Below are positions 21,570 through 32,690 of a DNA stretch of 64,000 nt, one piece after another (the first letter of the stretch is position 1; each line of letters starts with the position of its first letter). The stretch lies in contig NC_018205.1 in the NCBI RefSeq assembly GCF_000219625.1, forward strand, positions 186,001-250,000, given 5' to 3'. This DNA comes from Zymoseptoria tritici IPO323. Taxonomy: Eukaryota; Ascomycota; Dothideomycetes; Mycosphaerellales; Mycosphaerellaceae. Position numbers and translations under genes: made by a program. The notes below the pieces were generated by a model. That model was not told the origin of the DNA, did no database searches, and worked only from the letters and a program-made list of their open reading frames with translations.

Positions 21570-22584
21570 CGAGAAACCCGCCGTTGAGCTAGTCGTAGAT
21601 TTATCACACCAGAGGCTGCGAAATCGAGTCGAGTGGAAGGTCGGGTGCGTGAGAGACAGGAATCGGTGTCGTTGTTGCTCGAGGATCAGGCCGGTGCGTT
21701 TTGCCGAAGATGTGGGAAGGTGTGCGCAGATCGGAGGCGAGGGAGTATGTTATTGGTGTGAGGGTCGTTGAGTGTTTGGGATGAGAGCTGGAGAGGTTTC
21801 GACGGATGTGGATGCTAGTGGTGAAGCTCGGACGAGATTGAGATTGTTCTCCTATCACATTCCAGTGAGTCTCGCATTCCTCGCTATTGCTATCCACATA
21901 CCCCAACGACGTCGGACAGAAACTCTTCCGGTGTCCGAATGCGCCACAGTCTGTTCATCCTCTCCGTTAGAGACGGCAGGCAAGGGAGCTTCAACAGGAC
22001 TCGAGACTACTGCGAATTCATCGCTCTCTCCGCCAATCTGTTGTCCACCCTCGTGTATCACGTCGCCTTCGTCCACTTATGCCTTTAGTCATCAACTGCA
22101 GGAGGGTATGGAGACCACTCGATCCGAGAACTCGATCTCAACGCCTCAATCTCTCGGCCATGTTCCTCGGGAGTATTTTGTTCCTGGCATCTTCCTCTTC
22201 GTCGTCAAGACTGACCTCTCAGTAGCTGGTGAGTGCCTTGTCTTTGTATCGACATCGCTGCTCAGGATGCAGGACCTCGGCGGAAGTGAGTGTCGTGGGT
22301 GTTGCGCGATCGCTGCTCGGGTTTCGGAGGCAGCGTGGGGGGAAGCGTGGGATCCATGGACGGATGAAGGCTGAGGCGGTTGTGCGTGTACCGGAGTCAA
22401 GAAAAGTCTGCGCCCGTATAAGAGCGTGCTTGTCAGAAAAGGGAATGTCGCCGTCGGACATGAGAGTTTGGAAGTTGAGAACACAGAAGTCCTCGTCTGT
22501 GTGTTTCCCTGTAATGTGTCCGTCAGTCTTGGTGTGCGCGGGCATGTCAGGTGGTTGACCAACCTTTGGGTCTTCCTCCATGAA

Positions 22585-22959
22585 CTATGAAGTGGCGAGT
22601 CTACGGAGGTCTTCGTATGCTTTCTCGACAATCTCGAAAGTGTTGTGGCATTGTTCGAATGATTGAGGTTGAGGCTCTTCAACAAGAAGAGCTCGAGTCC
22701 TGCCGCGCTGGGCAGCGGGTCCTTCTTCAAGCGGTCCACGACGAAGATGGCGATTTCTCGTCGAGTGAGCAGCGAGCTGTCGATTTTTATGATGCAGCGT
22801 CAGTTTTTTTGTGTGTCAAGAGTTATGGCGGCTCACCTACCACCGTCGCGCATGGCGCTGGCCTTGTACGAGAGTCGTGATGCAATGCTGAGTTCGAGAT
22901 GGCGCCACTGCTCATCGCTGAGGGCGGGGGGTTGCTGTGGGCTGCCGGCTCTCTGCCAT
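22585..22959 (-). pseudogene. Two-exon gene with homopolymer frame break
   Basis: ATG 22959 lies in a good fungal start context (aatcaacATGGc) and opens MAESRQPTATP. A run of six C (22931-22926) then shifts the frame; dropping one C gives ALSDEQWRHLELSIASRLSY. An intron at 22836-22777 (60 bp, GTGAGC...CTGAC...CAG) joins in phase to SSLLTRREIAIFVVDRLKKD and LELFLLKSLNLN. Near 22.66 kb the frame that ends at the natural-looking stop (QCHNTFEIVEKAYEDLRRLA, TAG at 22585) differs by one base again. A real gene ~115 residues long with one or two indels is the best reading. Family not recognised. Confidence 0.5.
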
Positions 22960-23771
22960 GTTGATTGTACGTGGGTTGTTGTCGTGCTGTTGATGAGGTG
23001 TGGTGGAGGTGGTGTAGGTGTGGTGGTTGTTGGAAGGTGGAAGTTGGAAGTGAAGCGAAAGTTTGTGGAAAGGTAAGCCCGTCGTCAGTTGCTGCCTGGG
23101 GTTACGTACTAGTAGGCGAATCGCGGAACAAGGCAGGTTTGCCGAGGTCAAGATGTGGAGCCGATGTCCCTCCTCGACTCCACACCTTCCTGCATACGAC
23201 ACACGAGGAGTCGAGGACACGATGCGATGCCGACTTGGCTGACCCTCACTGTGTCCTCATTCCGACAGCGACACTGCAGTGTTGTCATATGTCTTCCTTC
23301 CATCCACGTCAATACCATCACAGCGAGAGAGACGAAGAGGAGAGCAAAAGAGGAAGAATCACATTGAAGCTCAGCCCAGCGAGAGCAGCACCTTGCTGTC
23401 GAAGACTCAGATGAGAGCGCAGTCACTCGGTAACCACTGGTGTGAAGCCATTCGGCCAGCAGGCTGCACAGACTAGCAGAGTATTGGGTAATGAAGCGCT
23501 GACGCAACTCGATTAGTGTTCATCGATATCTACGGTTTCAACAAAACACTCGCAATGCAATGCGATCCTCAAGATTACTGACTCCATCCGGCATCCAGGT
23601 CTAGAGCGGGAGTCCGTGGACGGTTTTGAGCGCGGAGTTAGACATTGGTGATTGCAGGCGAACGGGACTGTATTTCAACTCGAAGGTGTAGAAGCTGAAC
23701 CCGAATTCGTGGACCAGCCACAGCAATAGCGCGGGAACGTAACAATTTAAACAGTTCAACTCTACATCGAC

Positions 23772-23999
23772 TTGGCCAACCAAGACCGCACTCTCCGGCC
23801 TCGATTGAATATTACCCGCCATGCGCAGGCCCACAAGATGTACTGCAGGCGGCACCACCGTCGATATATCAAGTTCTCATTCACATCCGTGGACGAAAGG
23901 CTGCGACATGAGATTGCAGTCCGTAATTACCATGAGAATGCAGTCCGTAGTTACCATGCTTTGAGGTCTTCATTCCGTCGCCTGGTCTGCACAACCTAA
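23772..23999 (+). CDS. Small hypothetical protein with octapeptide duplication
   Basis: A 75-codon frame from an ATG includes FTSVDERLRHEIAVRNYHEN followed by AVRSYHALRSSFRR. AVRNYHEN/AVRSYHAL is a 24-bp in-frame duplication (about 23913-23960). The basic composition (CRRHHRRYIKF) and in-frame duplication hint at coding. No homologous family is recognised and no neighbour supports it, so chance cannot be excluded. Confidence 0.25.
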   Translation: MANQDRTLRPRLNITRHAQAHKMYCRRHHRRYIKFSFTSVDERLRHEIAVRNYHENAVRSYHALRSSFRRLVCTT

Positions 24000-24009
24000 G
24001 CGTCTCCTT

Positions 24010-24549
24010 CTAGGATACACCAACGAAAGCACTCGTTTCTATCCTCTCGACTTCAGACCATAGCATATCGATCCGCGACATGTCCACAATTATTGGGAAG
24101 CGCTTCTCGTCTTCTTTCGACTTGTTGCCGCTCCTTCGCTGCCGGGTCTCGAGCATGCATGCACTGACAATAGACTGTTCCAAACCGGAACCGCACGCCT
24201 CGCCAGGACTCGTTGCTATTTGGTTACGGCCGAGCACAGAGGCCCGTCCTCCAGCACAACATTCTTGATGGCCTCGAGGTAACGGTCCAGCTTTGCGGCC
24301 TCGCCACCATTTGCACTCCTAGATCATCACAAGTCCATGGTAGGACTTGTACACCTCAGGGACTTTGCTGACCGGTTTTGCAGTGCATTGAAGTCGACAT
24401 TTGGGACTTTTGAACACACCATTCCATTCAGCAAGACCACGCGATTCAGAAACTGCTATTGTCTCGTCTGAATTCAGACGTCTCATTTTGACGTGAAACC
24501 CATGAAATATTGATGAGAATTTGATGGAGCGGGAACTCCCGCACGTCAT
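24010..24549 (-). pseudogene. Frame-broken remnant (three coding-like pieces)
   Basis: Reading leftward on the minus strand, three stretches look coding in different frames: WNGVFKSPKCRLQ ... VPEVYKSYHGL (to ~24320), GGEAAKLDRYLEAIKNVVLE followed by DGPLCSAVTK (~24300-24210), and KEDEKRFPIIVDMSRIDMLW then SEVERIETSAF (to 24010). Their order and strand suggest one ancestral gene broken by indels, possibly another member of the 2EXR-like group, although no diagnostic block is seen. Confidence 0.3.
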
Positions 24550-24558
24550 GTGACAAAG

Positions 24559-24622
24559 GCGACGACGATAGCCTGGACGATATTCGATATGCGACGACGA
24601 TAGCCTGGACGATATTCGATAT
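24559..24622. repeat. Perfect 32-bp tandem duplication
   Basis: Two identical 32-bp units (gcgacgacgatagcctggac plus 12 more bases) lie head to tail. There is no sign of coding. Perfect identity implies a recent slippage or repair event. Confidence 0.9.
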
Positions 24623-24920
24623 TCTGAAGAGGCAGATCGATAGAGAAGGACGTTGCGAGTCGACTGGTTAATGTTTCAAGACGGGAAGACGTCTGGTGGT
24701 GGAATTGAGTCGACTCTCATATGTGGTTACCACCATTGTACATGTACTCTGACTCTTCCAACCTTCCCGTTGCTTCCCGTCTATCGTTCCATGTCCCCTC
24801 ATCTGGTGTCCTCTCCTTCAAGAGATCTCATCTGCTCCGTCATCTTCCTCCACCACCTCAGGGCATATCCTCTCCAGCACCACCTCCATCTTCCCGTCCG
24901 GCCGCACCTCCACCATCTTG

Positions 24921-25180
24921 TTAGCCCTCTTTGTTCCAGAGCGGCTTGGCCTCGCGGTACGCAGCGATGGACTGTGCTGATCGGATACGTGTCAGCTAAA
25001 CATCGCCAGGCGACAACCCATGGCATGCATACCCTGCAGGCCTTGAGCGCGGCCCTGTTCATACGCCAACCAGATAATGAACAACCCAAGAACCACACCG
25101 CCGATGGCGCGTATCGACGGCCACATGGTCGGAGGCTGCGGCTGCTGCTGCGACTGCGCTTTGGCTTTCCTCGGTGGCAT
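24921..25180 (-). CDS. 67-aa single-span membrane protein, two exons
   Basis: Exon 1 is 25180-25033 and exon 2 is 24976-24921, separated by a 56-bp intron (GTATGC donor, AGCTGAC branch site, TCAG acceptor). The splice keeps phase and yields MPPRKAKAQSQQQP, a Trp-Pro-Ser turn, a hydrophobic span of about 17 residues (residues ~26-42, GGVVLGLFIIWLAYEQG) and a short C-terminus AYREAKPLWNKEG ending in TAA. I chose this ATG because the open frame upstream has no other ATG. Canonical intron signals plus natural text make this one of only two intact genes in the island. A small organellar or ER membrane protein is plausible; the family is not recognised. It is divergent from the 397-aa gene. Confidence 0.7.
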
Positions 25181-25312
25181 GACGAATGGATCTTGGCGGG
25201 GAGGCCAGGGAGACCGAATTGATGGCTTCTCTGCGGATGACAATTAGCCCACGATGAGGGATGAAAATGTGCGTACAAAGGTCGCAAGCTCACGTCGGAT
25301 GTTGGCTGTACC

Positions 25313-25321
25313 AATGGATGG

Positions 25322-25357
<36 letters not shown>

Positions 25358-25387
25358 ATGGATGGATGGATGGATGGATGGATGGAT
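25313..25387. repeat. (GGAT)n microsatellite
   Basis: About 18 GGAT units with one acGGAT interruption, followed by CTTG-rich repeats. It lies between the two divergent intact genes. Frames through it (WMDG or IHPS repeats) are artefacts. Confidence 0.95.
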
Positions 25388-25939
25388 TGCTGGCTTGCTT
25401 GCTGGCTTGCTTGCCGATGAAGCAACGAGAAGGACGACGCTCCAAATCGAAACGCCGGCAGAGAGCAACTTGAACAGCAATATTTTCAACGACAAAGAAC
25501 TGCCCCAGGCAGCGGTCAAAGGCGATGTGGGCGGCCGCTAGGACGTTGCATGTGCAAGTTTCAGATCAGACTAATGATATGCAGGTGCCCGAAGATTGGA
25601 AGCTCGGCCTCGTTCACTCGAATTTCCAGTCGCCTCACGACCGCTTCATCCACACTGTCTGGGCCCACCGAGGCTGTCTCTGCTCCTGTTCGACGCCATG
25701 TCTCGCTCGATGCTGTTCAAAAAGCACCGTTCAGCGACAGACGATTCACTTCCGCAAGACACAATCATGCAATGGCTTGGGATGTTTCGCCGTCTCTCTA
25801 CTACAAGACCACGCTCGATCGCAGCGGTTCTTTACGGCTCTTCAAACTCACACGCACGCACGCACTCCACCTCGACACCAACATCACATTTCGCTCCCGT
25901 CATACGGAAGCATTGCCTACACAGGAGAACGCTCTGATC

Positions 25940-27133
25940 ATGCAACCAGTACAGCTACGACAACGACCACGAGCACGGGCGACGAGTGCAACTACCGTTT
26001 CCGAACTGCAGGCATCGCGTAGCTCTCCTGGCTCGAGGGACTTGCTGGACAAGGACCAATCGACGGACACCGATGACACTCAATCGACGGACACCGATGG
26101 CACCCAATCGACAACGTACGATGCGATCAAAAGATGGCGTATCGCTAGTGCGTTTATCGACGCAGATGTGGCGCCGCTGCCCCCGTCTCCCGTCCCCAGC
26201 AACAACTTGACCAGCTCCGACTCGCAATCTCAACGTGGCTTCTACTCCATCAAACCGATTCTCCGATGGATCGCCTACCTCTGCATCTGCCTCTGCCTCG
26301 TTCTGGGCGTGTACCTACTCTGGCCATCCCGTCCCAGCGACAAGCCTCCACCGGCCCACCCAACTTTGAACTCCTACCCAACTTCGAAATTCCACTCCGA
26401 GTTCGTCCGCACCAGAGAAGCGTTTAAAGAATTCAGCTCCATCGGCTTCAACGCCGTCCACGAACTCAACCTCCAGCGAGCCCTGTTCTGCGCCCCGACT
26501 ATGCCCGCCGGCATCTGCAACGCCTTCGTAGCGGCCATTCGCGACCTTGAAGCCCTCTTCGACCAAACCGGGGAGGTCGACACCAAGATCCTCAAGACCA
26601 TGCACAGCGACGTCGAATTCATCCAAGATATCCACACCATCTCCCCCGTCGCCGACCTCCTCGCCGACGAACAACGCCGCTACGTGGACCACCGCGCTAG
26701 CTGGGCCATTGTCGCATCCGATTGTAAAGCCGTCGTGAACTCCACTACCGACACCGGCGTCCGCCTCAAAGAGTTTCAAAACCAGCTCGACGAAAAGCTC
26801 GACCTCCACCTCCTCAACTGCTTCCCCGGACCCTTCGGTCAATACTACGACCGCATCAAAACCTACCTCCCCGGCCACCATCCCAAGGACTACTGCAGCC
26901 CGGATCTCGTCCGAGCGATCCTCGCCCTCTCCCGGGTCGTCAAATCCCTGCCGCTCATACAGGACACTTACACCAGCGTCGCGGAGCTGTACAGCGAGGT
27001 GCGTGAAAACTACATGTTTCTCCATTCGCCGACGGCGAGAGACATGAGACGTTCGATTGTGGACGCGTGGCTTGTAGCTATGACAAGCGTCCACAGCGCG
27101 GTGCAGAAGTGTGTGGAGGAGTCGCGGAAGTAG
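25940..27133 (+). CDS. 397-aa single-span membrane protein, hypothetical
   Basis: This is the only long intact gene of the island. The frame is open further upstream, but I start at ATG 25940 because the preceding ~130 codons look like untranslated sequence. Residues 1-108 are polar and Ser/Thr/Asp-rich (a STDTDDTQ/STDTDGTQ duplication at ~41-56). Residues ~110-128 form one strong membrane span (IAYLCICLCLVLGVYLLW). Residues ~145-397 are a helical domain with several Cys (ALFCAPTMPAGICNAF, LLNCFPGPFGQYYDRI, YCSPDLVRAI), probably lumenal or extracytoplasmic. Third-position C preference downstream of the span supports real coding. Family and function are not recognised. Confidence 0.75.
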   Translation: MQPVQLRQRPRARATSATTVSELQASRSSPGSRDLLDKDQSTDTDDTQSTDTDGTQSTTYDAIKRWRIASAFIDADVAPLPPSPVPSNNLTSSDSQSQRGFYSIKPILRWIAYLCICLCLVLGVYLLWPSRPSDKPPPAHPTLNSYPTSKFHSEFVRTREAFKEFSSIGFNAVHELNLQRALFCAPTMPAGICNAFVAAIRDLEALFDQTGEVDTKILKTMHSDVEFIQDIHTISPVADLLADEQRRYVDHRASWAIVASDCKAVVNSTTDTGVRLKEFQNQLDEKLDLHLLNCFPGPFGQYYDRIKTYLPGHHPKDYCSPDLVRAILALSRVVKSLPLIQDTYTSVAELYSEVRENYMFLHSPTARDMRRSIVDAWLVAMTSVHSAVQKCVEESRK

Positions 27134-27720
27134 AAGCGGGCGGTGTCGGTGGGGTTGGCAGGAGGAGGAAGAGGAGCAGGCGTGGGAGGAGGATCAGGGA
27201 ATGTATCTATTGCAACACTTTCGGGTAAAGGGGAGATCCCATCACCGATCGCAAGTGGTGCATTCAATCACGCCGACCGTCTTTGTTGAGGGCCCCCTTG
27301 TAGGTAGTATTAGCAATCCCAACAGCATCTTTTACTCCCAATCCATCGTCCACTTCGAATGCCTACTTCTTCTTCGCCGAGTGACCACCTTAGCTAAAAC
27401 AACCCAGTTACATAGTGGGACCAATAAAGCCAGTCTCAGACCAGCGAAAGGAGCTCCTTCTTCTCCGTTACTAGGTAGGCGGTGATCAAAGCCCGGTGGA
27501 GATGGTGTTGATCCACACAGGCGTGACATGTGAGCCTCAGCAACAAAAATGCTTACAGTCAAAGTTCGAACCACGGGACTCGTCGATCGTAGAACGAGCT
27601 ACAGAATGGAGGTTTCGAGCGAGAATTTAATGCACTGCGGGCTCTATCTCATGTGGATCAGAACCACCATACAGAGTGTTTTCTCTCGTCGTCGTTACGT
27701 ACAATAGCAGCACGTAAGCG
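27134..27720. other. Intergenic spacer up to the RIP boundary
   Basis: No gene is supported here. A gttcgaacc string near 27.56 kb resembles a tRNA B box, but no cloverleaf can be folded on either strand. CA/TG content is normal until about 27,700-27,720, where the RIP signature begins abruptly. Confidence 0.6.
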
Positions 27721-28131
27721 GGGAGGTTTTGAGTTATAGCTAGCTCCGATAGACTCTAATCTAGCCCCGAAAGTAGTATAGATAGGATGTACGGACTAAC
27801 GAGAGAACACTCTATATAGGGTCTAAGCTAGTTTTATATACTTTAGCCCTCTAAGCGCTATAAACCGACCGAAATCGACACCTTTTATACGATATCTTAC
27901 TCTACTAACTAAGTAACATTCTAATCTATAGTAAGTCCTTATAAAATACGCTAATATATATATATATATACTAACTTTAATAGCGCTAGCCCTCTTACTC
28001 GTCGTACCTTAACGCGGTCCTCGCTTTCCCTCTAAGCGTATTTTGCCCCGAAAGCTACTATCTATTTCCTAACGACAACGACTATATAATACTAGTATCC
28101 TATAGCGACCCCTAATATATGCGCGGCCCTT

Positions 28132-31100
28132 ACTACTATCGATCCTAACGTCCGCCGACTATCTCTATATTCCTCCGCTATAGTTAATAGCTCTTATTAC
28201 TACCTCGACCTAGGAACTACTAACCCTAAAGGAACACTCCTATCCCGCCCTAGGATACGTACCCCTTATTCCTCTTAACTAGGACGTACTAGCGAGTAGA
28301 CCCGAATCGCTAGATACTTTAAGTTAGTAGTTAAGAAGTATTATAAGTAGTTAAAATAGTATCTATAGGGCAACTTCTATAACCCTTCCTTATAACTACT
28401 ACTACTACTAGTAGAAGAGTAGGATAACCCTCTTAGGGTAGAAGAGATAGTAGATATTAGGATATATATTACCGCGGTACCGGAGATAATATTAGTTAAG
28501 CTCTATATCCTTGTCGCCTATATAAGGAAGCCTAGATACTATACTTTTTACTATTAAGTAATTAAAGTAGGTCTTACTTAGATACTAGCTACTTTAAATC
28601 CGACTACGCTACCCCGAAAGCCTTATTACGAGTAGGTTAATATACTCTATTCTTTAATTTTCGCGTCTTAGGATATACTATTTATAGCCCGTACCGGTAT
28701 TAGTAAAAGCCTCGTATTCTAAGTATTTACTATACTTACTAGTAGTATTACCTTCTAGGTAGAGCCTATTAGTAAGCTTAGTAAAGAGTAGCATCTAGAT
28801 ATTACTCGTATTACCCCCGACCTACTAAAGTCCTACTTAATTATAGCTACTACGAAGCGTAATAACCCTAACCTATTCTCTAATATAGAGGCTAGTAAGT
28901 ATAACTATATCGTACTTAGGCCTAAATAAGCGGTTTCTAATAACTTTAAGGCTATACTTTAGAATAACTATATCTATAGCTAGATCGGCTTAGTATCTAT
29001 CGACGAGATATATCTATTATACTCGTAGGGCGAGTCCTTCCGGCTATAGTTTCTTTAGCTAGGCTAGCTAAGATAGCTTATTTCCCCTAATACCCGGTAG
29101 TTCGGTTATACTAGTACTTTAATAAAGAAGGCTTAGAACTATATAATTACTAATAGAGGTTTCCGCCCTTTTAGGGCTAGCGTACGGTAGACTTAGCTAT
29201 ATAGGAGTTCGATTAACCGTACCGACTATATCTATATCTTTAAGCTAATTATCTATAGTAAGGCTTCTAAGTTTGCCTAGTTATACTCTACTATTACTAG
29301 GTATAAGGCTAATAGTATAGCGACGCCGTAGGGTATCCTACGTACAATTATCTTTATAGATAGTCGTATCGAAGTTATAGTATTAATAAACTATATCTGT
29401 ACGTAGCTAGTTACTATAACTTCTACCTCCCCTAAAGGAGACTAATACGTCTAGGACTCTACCGGTAGCCCTCGTTATATCGTTAATATAGTATAGATAT
29501 ATTTATCTAGTATATCCGCCTATAACTAGACCCTTCGGTATAAGGTATTCTATACGGATAATTCTACTATTCGAATCCTCGTAGCTACTACCGCGCTATA
29601 TATAGATATTAATATCCTACGTATATACCGTATTATCTAGTAGAAGATACTACTAGAGTACTATATTATAAACCTTCGCTAGCGATTTAGTTAGAGTAGG
29701 CGAGATCTATAGGTAGGGTATTATATATAGTACTATAGTTTCTTTCCTACGTAGGTATTTAATATAGAAGGGTAGCGGAGACTAGAAGATCTAGCGCTAG
29801 AAAGTATCCCGAAAAGTAAGTATAGAACGTATTAGTAGCGACGCGGGCTAGTCGCTTACTACTACGACGAGTATACTACGCCGCTAGTAGAGGGTAATAG
29901 TAGCGACAATAATAGTAATAATTCTAACCCCGAAACCGACGCTAGCGACTATAACTATAGGGGTAGCTAGCCTACTTTACCGGTACTATCGTAGTAAATA
30001 TTACTTATTCCTAAGCCTCCGCGCTTCTTTAATAAGAGCTAAACTAAATCGAGGGTATATATAGACCCCGACCTATATACTATTATTAACGCTCCGTATA
30101 GGCGAGTAGTATAGAATAACCTCTTATCAGAGAATAAGTATATTAAACGTCTATCCTTAGTACCGGTAGAAGTATATTATAATCGGGCTTATAATCCTTC
30201 TTTAGTAGCTAATAACTCTATATACTAGCTATTTATAGACGAGATTAGGAAGCTTAAGGGGAGAGGAGCGATTATATTAAGCTTACTTATAACCTAGAGC
30301 GAGCGTATTATCGATTATATATACCCTATATAGGTTCGCTAGTTTACGATACTACCTTCTATATTCCTCCCTAAAAGGCTAGCTTAGGGTATATATATTA
30401 AGTTTAACCTCTATAATAGAGCTAACGTTTACGATAATAGTAACTATAAAAAATAGATATTTAAGCTCGCTCTACTTAACTAGCGAATCGGATCGGCGCT
30501 ATAGCTATAGTTAGAGTAGGACGAGTAGTAGAGAGATCTAGTAACTTCCGAGCTATATCGAGGCTCCGAGCTTCTCCTTTAGGGCTTACGCGAAGTAGTT
30601 CTATTAGTATATATCGAATATAGCGCCGAGTTAGCGCGTAAGACTACTATTAGGAAGTAGAAACGCGATAAGCGGATAGCTACTACTACTTAAAAGGTAT
30701 TACTTAATAGTATACCTAAGTCTAAATATAGGATAGTTCTTATCCGAGAGCGGTATATAGAGGTTAAGCGTACTATATAGTAGGCATTAACTATAAAGAT
30801 AACTCTAATTCCTTAGCGCGTTAAACTATCGCTACTTCGCTAGCTATATAGTAAGAGCCGGTTAGGTATTAAGGTACTACTCGGTAATAGTCCTAAAGCC
30901 GAGTTACCGCTAGTCGGTACTAGGTTATATCTAGCTATAATCGATAAGAATATAGCGAAGCGCGCGAAGGATAGGGATCCGCTTACTTTTTAGGTAGTTA
31001 CTAGTACGATTAATATAGCTAACTAACTAGATAACTACCTCGGCTTAAGTTTTAACTTAGGCTACGGTAGTAAGGCGAGTAGTATACTATCCTCGCTACT

Positions 31101-31132
31101 AGTTTCTAGTTAGACGAGAGTAAACTCTACTC

Positions 31133-31171
<39 letters not shown>

Positions 31172-31350
31172 ACCTCTAGGTAGTAGAGTCTCTAGCTAAA
31201 GATAGCTTTAGGTACGGGCTACTTAATAGCGACGACGATAGGGTTCGACGGAACTAACGACTAATACGTAGGAATTACTAGCTAACTCCGAAGGGGGCGA
31301 ACCTATATAGTTATTTGCTAGGTAGATCTAGCCCTTTAGTAAGGTAATAC
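28132..31350 (+). pseudogene. RecQ-like DEAD/DEAH helicase, RIP-inactivated
   Basis: One reading frame (phase of base 28681) stays open apart from TAA/TAG stops for ~3.2 kb with no frameshift detected. Helicase motifs in order: motif I FIARTGISKSLVFQ at 28681-28722 (a Gly of GxGKS apparently mutated), an LRPxQA box at ~28920, DEIY at 29002-29013 (DEIH before mutation), a YTSTLIKKA motif III region, and RTIIFIDSR then ILVATTALYIDIN at ~29340-29610. The ~550-codon C-terminal extension, ending with a Thr run from an (act)n tract, is unrecognised. Such RecQ-like helicases occur in fungal subtelomeres and mobile elements. Whether it belongs with the following knuckle-protein region is unproven. 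Confidence 0.7.
31132..31171. repeat. (act)n microsatellite
   Basis: About 13 uninterrupted trinucleotide units lie in frame with the helicase C-terminal extension, giving a poly-Thr run. Confidence 0.95.
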
Positions 31351-31439
31351 TAATTCTTATAATAATATTCTCTTTTAGGGCTAGTAATATACTTTCGGGG
31401 CTACCTATTATATATACTTCGATATAAATTCCTTTCCTA

Positions 31440-31850
31440 GCTAATATATATTAGCTTAGTAAGAACTTACTAGTATTTAGGGACTACTACCGGTAAACTT
31501 ACTAATATTTAGGTACTACTACTAGTAGACTTACTAATATTTAGGTACTACTACTAGTAGAGTAGTGTCGTCTACTACCTCCGCTATAATATACTCCCCT
31601 TTATCTAGCCTCTATATTAGTAAGGACTTACTAGTATTTAGGGCTATTAGGGTTATTATCGCCTAGAGCCTCTACTATAATATGTTCTATCTTATCTAAC
31701 ATCCCTACTAGTAAGGACTTACTAGTATTTAGGGCTATCGGAGTTATTATTATTATCTACTACCGCTACTATAATATACTCCCTCTTATCTAATATCTCT
31801 ACTAGTAAGGACTTACTAGTATTTAGAGTAATTAGAGAGTTAAGGGTACT
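31440..31850. repeat. Two minisatellites downstream of the helicase
   Basis: A 33-bp unit (acttactaatatttaggtac plus 13 more bases) is repeated at ~31.47-31.56 kb. A 91-94-bp unit containing gtaaggacttactagtattt recurs at 31620, 31711 and 31805. The shared acttacta(g/a)tattta core suggests a common origin. No coding is seen. It could be a 3' untranslated or terminal region of the helicase unit. Confidence 0.75.
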
Positions 31851-32690
31851 TTCTTCGAGAATCTAGAGTAGATATAGATATATATATACTCTATAGTCGC
31901 TATTGTTACTATTATCGTCGTCGTCGTCGTTATAAACTCTTATCTTCTTAGGCGTTACTAGCCGGCCCTTATCCTATCCTCGTAGTCCCTTAGCTTCTTA
32001 GGCGTACGACCTTTATATATAACCGGACTAAGGAGTCTAATAGGCGGGTATATAGCCCTTCGGGGCGGTATTAACTATATAAATTATATATATTAAGTCC
32101 TTAACGAGGAGATTTAATATTAATATTAACTACTAGACTATATATAGTATACTATATCGGGAAAGCCGGGCGTCGATCCGATACTAACGTTTTCTACTAT
32201 TATATATAAGAGGGAAATGCCTATATATTTTACTACTATATATCGCCTACTAGCTAATATAGGGCATTCCTATATTATAGAATACCTTCCCCTTATAGTA
32301 TTAGTACGAGAAGCTATTACTATAAGTATACTAGATAACCTACCCCCTTACTAACTCTAGAGCCTATAAGGTAAATATATAGTAGTATATATATTTCTAT
32401 ATAATATCGTCGTCTTCCGCTAATAATACGCTATATATATACGCTATATAATTATAGTATTATCGTATATAGGTAATCTAATATATATATATCCGTATAT
32501 ACTAGTATATATAAATTCGTAGGTAAATAATCGCCGCCCTCCTTCCCTTAATTATACTAGTAACAACGAGCTACTAGTAGTTTATAAATAACTATACCTC
32601 TTCCTTCTCCTTCCCTTCTTCCTTCTCTTCTATATCTTCCTCGATATCTACTTCCTTCCTCGTCTATCCTATTCTTTACTCTTCTTTATC
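31850..32690. other. Gap between helicase and knuckle-protein region
   Basis: RIP-mutated sequence without a coherent frame. It contains a (gtc)n run near 31.92 kb and several TA-rich stretches. No terminal repeats could be paired with sequence elsewhere in the window. Confidence 0.5.

Larger units (their letters stand above)
566..27720. other. Non-RIP island rich in broken gene remnants
   Basis: Dinucleotide use is ordinary here (CA and TG frequent), in sharp contrast to both flanks. Despite the length, very few long reading frames exist. Most coding-like stretches are 60-150 codons and change frame or hit stops. Several remnants are recognisably paralogous to each other at protein level, on both strands. 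Between the individually listed remnants I see no RNA genes and no further gene I can support. The likeliest reading is an old accessory region of decayed gene duplicates; multi-exon genes with unrecognised introns, or assembly indels, could explain part of the fragmentation. Confidence 0.6.

Noticed and set aside
25244..25541. Frames with WMDG or IHPS repeats
   Set aside because: Pure translation of the GGAT microsatellite.
27550..27600. tRNA-like B box (gttcgaacc)
   Set aside because: No matching T-arm stem, acceptor stem or A box on either strand.
27721..28200. Telomere repeats near the helicase
   Set aside because: No TTAGGG/CCCTAA array is present anywhere in the window; a subtelomeric position is only inferred.
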